Under the pieces are notes generated by a model. That model was not told where the DNA came from. It saw only the letters and a program-made list of their open reading frames with translations, and did no database searches. Below, in pieces: positions 53,002-55,930 of a stretch of 55,930 nt of DNA. The number at the start of each line of letters is the position of its first letter. The stretch's first letter is position 1. The DNA comes from Alphaproteobacteria bacterium (GTDB taxonomy: Bacteria > Pseudomonadota > Alphaproteobacteria > Bin65): assembly GCA_021776685.1 (NCBI GenBank), contig JAJFFJ010000093.1, positions 1 to 55,930 on the forward strand, in the 5' to 3' direction. The translations under genes were made by a program, and so were the position numbers.

Positions 53002-54240
53002 ATGAGAACCTGGTTCTTTACAGAGGACGCTTATCCCCACCTGCCGCCGGAGGAAACCTACGACTCCGTGCGGGTCGACCTGCCCAACAGCATCTTCGAC
53101 CCGGCGAAAGGCGCCGATCTCTATCACATGTTCCTCGATCTCTGGGGTGCGGCCGACGAGCTGGGGCTCGAGATCATGAACAACGAGCACCATCAGACGG
53201 TTACCTGCATGGTGCCCTCGGCGCCGATCATCATGGGCATCCTGGCGCGCGAGACAAAAAAAGCCCGCCTGCTGATCCTGGGCAATCCCATCGCCAACCG
53301 GCCCCGGCCCGTGCGCGTCGCCGAGGAAATGGCGATGATTGACGTTATCTCCCGCGGCCGGCTTGAGGTGGGCTTCGTCCGCAGCGTGCCCTATGAGGCG
53401 GCGCCGGCGAATGTGCTGCCTTACCGTGGGGCAGACCGCCTGTGGGAGGCGCATGACCTGATCCTAAAGGCGTGGACCCACCGGGATGGGCCGTTCAATT
53501 GGGAAGGGCGCTATTTCCACAGCCGTCAGGTCAATATCTGGCCCCAGGTCTACCAGCAGCCGCACCCGCCGGTGTGGATCACGGTAGGCAGCGGGCCCAG
53601 TACAATTCCGGTCGCGCAGCATGGCCATGTGGGCGCGGTATTCCTGGCGGGCTATGACGGGGTACGCCCCATCTTCGATGCCTACCGGGAAAACTATCTG
53701 GCCGCACATGGCCGGCAGGCAACGCTCGACCGGCTGGCCTATTGCGCGATGATCTTTGTGGCGGACGACCACAAGACGGCCATGGAGGGGGCGGAGCGGC
53801 TGCTCTGGTATCTCACCGCCAACAAGGTGCCGTCCCACTGGCGCAATCCGCCCGGCTATTTTCCGCCCCATGTGGAAGCGCAAATCATGTCCGGTGCGAC
53901 GGTCGCGTCGGTCAACAATGCCGGGGAGACCAGCGTCGAGGACCAGATGCTGCGCGGCAACGTCTTCGCCGGCACGCCCGACCAGGTTTATGAGCAGATC
54001 AAGAATTTCTATGAGTATTCAGGCGGCTTTGGAAATCTGCTGATGATGGGGCAGGCGGGGCATATGAGCTACGAAGAGACCATCCGCTCCATGACGCTGT
54101 TCAGCGAGGAGGTCTACCCGCGCCTCAAGGAGCTGACCGCCAGCTACGATCCGGACGAGATGGCTGAAATACGGGCACGGGCGCCCGTGCCGCAGCCCGC
54201 CACAGGCGACAATTCGGTGGCGATTGACTTCAACCGCTAA
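53002..54240 (+). CDS. LLM-class flavin-dependent oxidoreductase (luciferase-like)
   Basis: A 412-residue protein with the LLM TIM barrel: FLDLWGAADELGLEIMNNEHHQTVTCM, LGNPIANRPRPVRVAEEMAMIDVISRGRLEVGFVRS, and WITVGSGPSTIPVAQHGHVGAVFL. It should use reduced flavin and O2 on an organic substrate; F420 cannot be ruled out. The HH pair near residue 60 is typical of the family. With the hydrolase (12 bp upstream) and the divergent dehydrogenase, it suggests an oxygenase, hydrolase, dehydrogenase route for an unknown compound. ATG 53002 follows GGGGAGAGG. Confidence 0.88.
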   Translation: MRTWFFTEDAYPHLPPEETYDSVRVDLPNSIFDPAKGADLYHMFLDLWGAADELGLEIMNNEHHQTVTCMVPSAPIIMGILARETKKARLLILGNPIANRPRPVRVAEEMAMIDVISRGRLEVGFVRSVPYEAAPANVLPYRGADRLWEAHDLILKAWTHRDGPFNWEGRYFHSRQVNIWPQVYQQPHPPVWITVGSGPSTIPVAQHGHVGAVFLAGYDGVRPIFDAYRENYLAAHGRQATLDRLAYCAMIFVADDHKTAMEGAERLLWYLTANKVPSHWRNPPGYFPPHVEAQIMSGATVASVNNAGETSVEDQMLRGNVFAGTPDQVYEQIKNFYEYSGGFGNLLMMGQAGHMSYEETIRSMTLFSEEVYPRLKELTASYDPDEMAEIRARAPVPQPATGDNSVAIDFNR

Positions 54241-54252
54241 GCTGAACGGGCG

Positions 54253-54834
54253 CTAGAAGACCCAGTACACAGAGGCGAAACCGCCGACGAGCAGGATGAT
54301 GACCGCCCAGCCCACCAGGGCGGTGTAGCGGTCGATCAGTTCCTTCACCGGCGGGCCGAACACATACATGATGCCGCCGATGATGATGAAGCGCCCGCCG
54401 CGTGATGCGATGGAGGCGAGCAGGAAGACCATAAAGTCGATCTTCACGCCGCCGGCGGCGATGGCCACCAGCTTGTAGGGAATTGGCGTCAGGCCGCCGA
54501 CGATGGTGATTTCCCACGCGTTCTTCTGCATGGCCAGGGCAATATTCTTGTACTGCTCTTCATAGCTGTAGAATTCGATGATCGGCTGGGCGGCCCATTC
54601 GTAGAGATAATAGCCGATGGCGAACCCGGCGACCCCGCCCAGCACCGAGGTGACGGTGCAGATCAGCACGACCAGCCATATCTTGCGCTTGTTGGCGAGC
54701 ATGATGGGCGTCGACACCGCATCCACCGGTACCGGCAGGATCATGCTTTCCAGGAACGAAATCGCGCCAAGCGCCCAAAGGGCCCGGGGACTGTCGGCGA
54801 CCCGCATGGACCAGCGATAGAGGCGTTGAAACAT
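54253..54834 (-). CDS. YqaA/DedA-type membrane protein (VTT domain)
   Basis: A 193-residue inner-membrane protein. Features include the E-x4-P motif in FLESMILPVPVDAVSTPIML, a glycine-rich helix (SVLGGVAGFAIGYYLYEWAA), the TPIPYKLVAIAAGGVKI segment and a C-terminal helix pair. This matches the small VTT (SNARE-associated) family, related to DedA lipid transporters. Possible roles are lipid scrambling or proton-dependent transport, not shown here. It converges with the LLM gene 12 bp away. Confidence 0.85.
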   Translation of the reverse strand: MFQRLYRWSMRVADSPRALWALGAISFLESMILPVPVDAVSTPIMLANKRKIWLVVLICTVTSVLGGVAGFAIGYYLYEWAAQPIIEFYSYEEQYKNIALAMQKNAWEITIVGGLTPIPYKLVAIAAGGVKIDFMVFLLASIASRGGRFIIIGGIMYVFGPPVKELIDRYTALVGWAVIILLVGGFASVYWVF

Positions 54835-54974
54835 GCGGACAATCTGCGTTGGAAATGCCGAGTGCGTTTGCCGGTGTTCTCGGGGCTCACCGGGGTGGCG
54901 CCAGCCTTAGATAGGGGCTTGGAGAGCGTTTTTGAAGGCTGCAGCCGGTGGCCGGCGTTCTGTCATCTCTGGCG

Positions 54975-55289
54975 TCAGGCGGATTTGCGCGCCGGTTGGT
55001 CCACGCCCAGAATATGATAGCCGTCTGATGTCAGGCGGCAGACCTGCCAGTCGGGCTTGATCGGATTGTCAAACCAGTGCTCTGCCCAGCCCGCATCCAG
55101 ACAGGCTTGCACCGTCTTCGTACGTACTCTCTGACCGTTTCGGTCGAACAGCGGCAGCTTGCCGCCCGGCTGGCGCAACCCGCGCAGCAGATAGGCCCGC
55201 TGCGCCTTGCTCGGTTCGCCCGCACGGTGCCGGTTCTCATTGGCGACCGAGGCGGAAATTATCCGTCCAATCACTGAAACCCCCAACAT
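54975..55289 (-). CDS. Conserved hypothetical protein, about 104 residues
   Basis: A cytoplasmic basic protein. Its conserved-looking segment is AYLLRGLRQPGGKLPLFDRNGQRV, then TVQACLDAGWAEHWFDNPIKPDWQVCRLTSDGYHILG, which reads like a winged-helix protein with a C-terminal LT-x-DGYxxLG strand as in DNA-binding proteins. No named family is recognised. ATG 55289 (MLGVSVIGR) and a GTG just downstream at MIGRIIS are both possible; an ATG at 55364 would add 25 residues. It is divergent from cutA. Confidence 0.6.
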   Translation of the reverse strand: MLGVSVIGRIISASVANENRHRAGEPSKAQRAYLLRGLRQPGGKLPLFDRNGQRVRTKTVQACLDAGWAEHWFDNPIKPDWQVCRLTSDGYHILGVDQPARKSA

Positions 55290-55423
55290 TCGATCTTGTA
55301 TAACGCCCGCACAACTATTGTGGTTTCCCAAATGGGTAATGGCGTTGTTTTTGTATTTCACCATAAGGTAGCGGAAAACACGTACTCCGTCGAGTACCAC
55401 ATGCCACCCAAGGATTCGTTAAT

Positions 55424-55744
55424 ATGAATGCCTGTTTTGTTTACGTTACTTGTGGGGATAAAGATGAGGCGCAATCAATTGCTGCGGCCCTCGTCACTGA
55501 ACGCCTGGCCGCCTGCGCAAATTTGATCCCCGGCATGACCTCGGTCTACCGCTGGCAGGGCAAAATCGAGCAGGGCGAAGAGATTGTACTTATCCTCAAG
55601 ACCCGTGAGAGCCTGGTGGAAAAGCTGACCGAACGGGTGCAGGCGCTGCACAGCTACGACTGCCCCTGCGTGGTCGCTCTGCCCATCGCTGGGGGCAATC
55701 CTGCCTTCCTGGACTGGATCGCCGCCGAAACCGAGAGCGGCTGA
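55424..55744 (+). CDS. cutA: Divalent-cation tolerance protein CutA
   Basis: A 106-residue CutA1 protein, trimeric and small-barrelled, with FVYVTCGDKDEAQSIAAALVTERLAACANLIPGMTSVYRWQGKIEQGEEIVLILKT matching the family. The conserved Cys and His in LHSYDCPCVVALPI are present. CutA binds divalent metals such as copper; its function is incompletely known. ATG 55424 directly precedes the first strand. It converges with the MetY-like gene 7 bp beyond. Confidence 0.95.
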   Translation: MNACFVYVTCGDKDEAQSIAAALVTERLAACANLIPGMTSVYRWQGKIEQGEEIVLILKTRESLVEKLTERVQALHSYDCPCVVALPIAGGNPAFLDWIAAETESG

Positions 55745-55751
55745 GCCGTGC

Positions 55752-55930
55752 CTACTCCGCCGCGTCCCGGAGGGAACTGGCCGCTAGGCCCTGTTCCAGG
55801 TCCGCGATCAGGTCATCAACCGTCTCGATGCCGATGGAGAGACGAAGGACGTCATCGCCGGCGCCGGCGGCCTCGCGCTGTTCTTCAGTCAGCTGCCGGT
55901 GGGTGGTGGACGCGGGATGCAAGATCAGGG
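55752..55930 (-). CDS. Cys/Met-metabolism PLP enzyme, C-terminal end (5' part outside window)
   Basis: The final 58 codons before the stop at 55754-55752. [14 protein letters not shown] followed by [29 protein letters not shown] is the C-terminus of O-acetylhomoserine aminocarboxypropyltransferase (MetY) or a closely related trans-sulfuration PLP enzyme. These fold-type I enzymes make homocysteine from O-acetylhomoserine and sulfide. The N-terminal part with the PLP lysine lies outside the window, so specificity is not settled. It converges with cutA. Confidence 0.85.
   Translation of the reverse strand, partial: LILHPASTTHRQLTEEQREAAGAGDDVLRLSIGIETVDDLIADLEQGLAASSLRDAAE

Overview
The window looks like chromosomal DNA of a G+C-rich alphaproteobacterium, most likely near Rhodospirillales. 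This rests on gene content: a MucR-type regulator, a liv operon carrying a DUF6867 gene, a CBP3-type cytochrome bc1 assembly chaperone beside a YceD (DUF177) protein, RpoH, a RibB fused to a dead GTP cyclohydrolase II domain, and the orders nrdR-ribD-ribE-ribBX-ribH-nusB-thiL and rpmF-plsX-fabH-ihfA-merR. Codon use is mostly uniform. No insertion sequence, integrase, CRISPR array or prophage block is visible; the one phage-like gene, a terminase small-subunit homologue at 4916-5872, stands alone.

Layout. 1-6.7 kb: end of a cold-shock gene, a creatininase homologue, a six-repeat YASRA secreted protein, a basic secreted protein, a membrane protein, a VWA lipoprotein, the terminase-like gene and a small DNA-binding-like/SRPBCC pair. 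7-10 kb: LysR regulator, VOC enzyme and MetE-like protein, with shared ATGAA(T/C) motifs upstream of the regulator and its probable target. 10.2-14.8 kb: a 57-residue zinc ribbon, class I fumarase, flavin monooxygenase and a DUF6152/DUF6644-type pair. 14.8-18 kb: rpoH with tandem terminators, a divergent MarR-like gene with a cysteine-rich tail, and three LprI-like secreted paralogues. 18-25 kb: amidohydrolase, EEP-family protein, PQQ-type sugar dehydrogenase, small proteins, acyltransferase and glutaryl-CoA dehydrogenase. 25.4-31.3 kb: a complete branched-chain amino acid ABC transporter (livH-livM-livG-livF-DUF6867-livJ). 31.3-39.4 kb: mucR, rpiB, glyA, nrdR, riboflavin genes, nusB and thiL. 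39.4-43.2 kb: 2OG oxygenase, small alpha/beta-barrel protein, HupE/UreJ-type protein with its anchor partner, and a dienoyl-CoA isomerase-like crotonase. 43.5-50.7 kb: hppA, bamE, bc1 chaperone, yceD, rpmF, plsX, fabH, ihfA and a MerR regulator. 50.8-55.9 kb: tRNA-Pro, zinc alcohol dehydrogenase, hydrolase plus luciferase-like monooxygenase, YqaA-type protein, cutA and the end of a MetY-like gene.

How the genes work together. Most of the window is core metabolism organised in tight operons with ATGA stop/start overlaps (liv, rib, plsX-fabH, the LprI trio). rpiB, glyA and the rib genes feed nucleotide, one-carbon and flavin supply. The rpmF-plsX-fabH block couples translation and lipid initiation. 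The accessory parts are catabolic (FMO, LLM/hydrolase/ADH, MetE-like/VOC, amidohydrolase) or envelope-directed (several small secreted basic or cysteine-containing proteins).

I do not see a large unknown multi-gene system. The most unusual items are the YASRA-repeat protein, which resembles the DUF6150/Septknot repeat family; 11-bp-spaced CTGAAC repeats upstream of two unrelated secreted-protein genes; the palindrome between rpoH and the cysteine-rich MarR-like gene; the LysR/VOC/MetE-like locus; and the orphan terminase-like gene.
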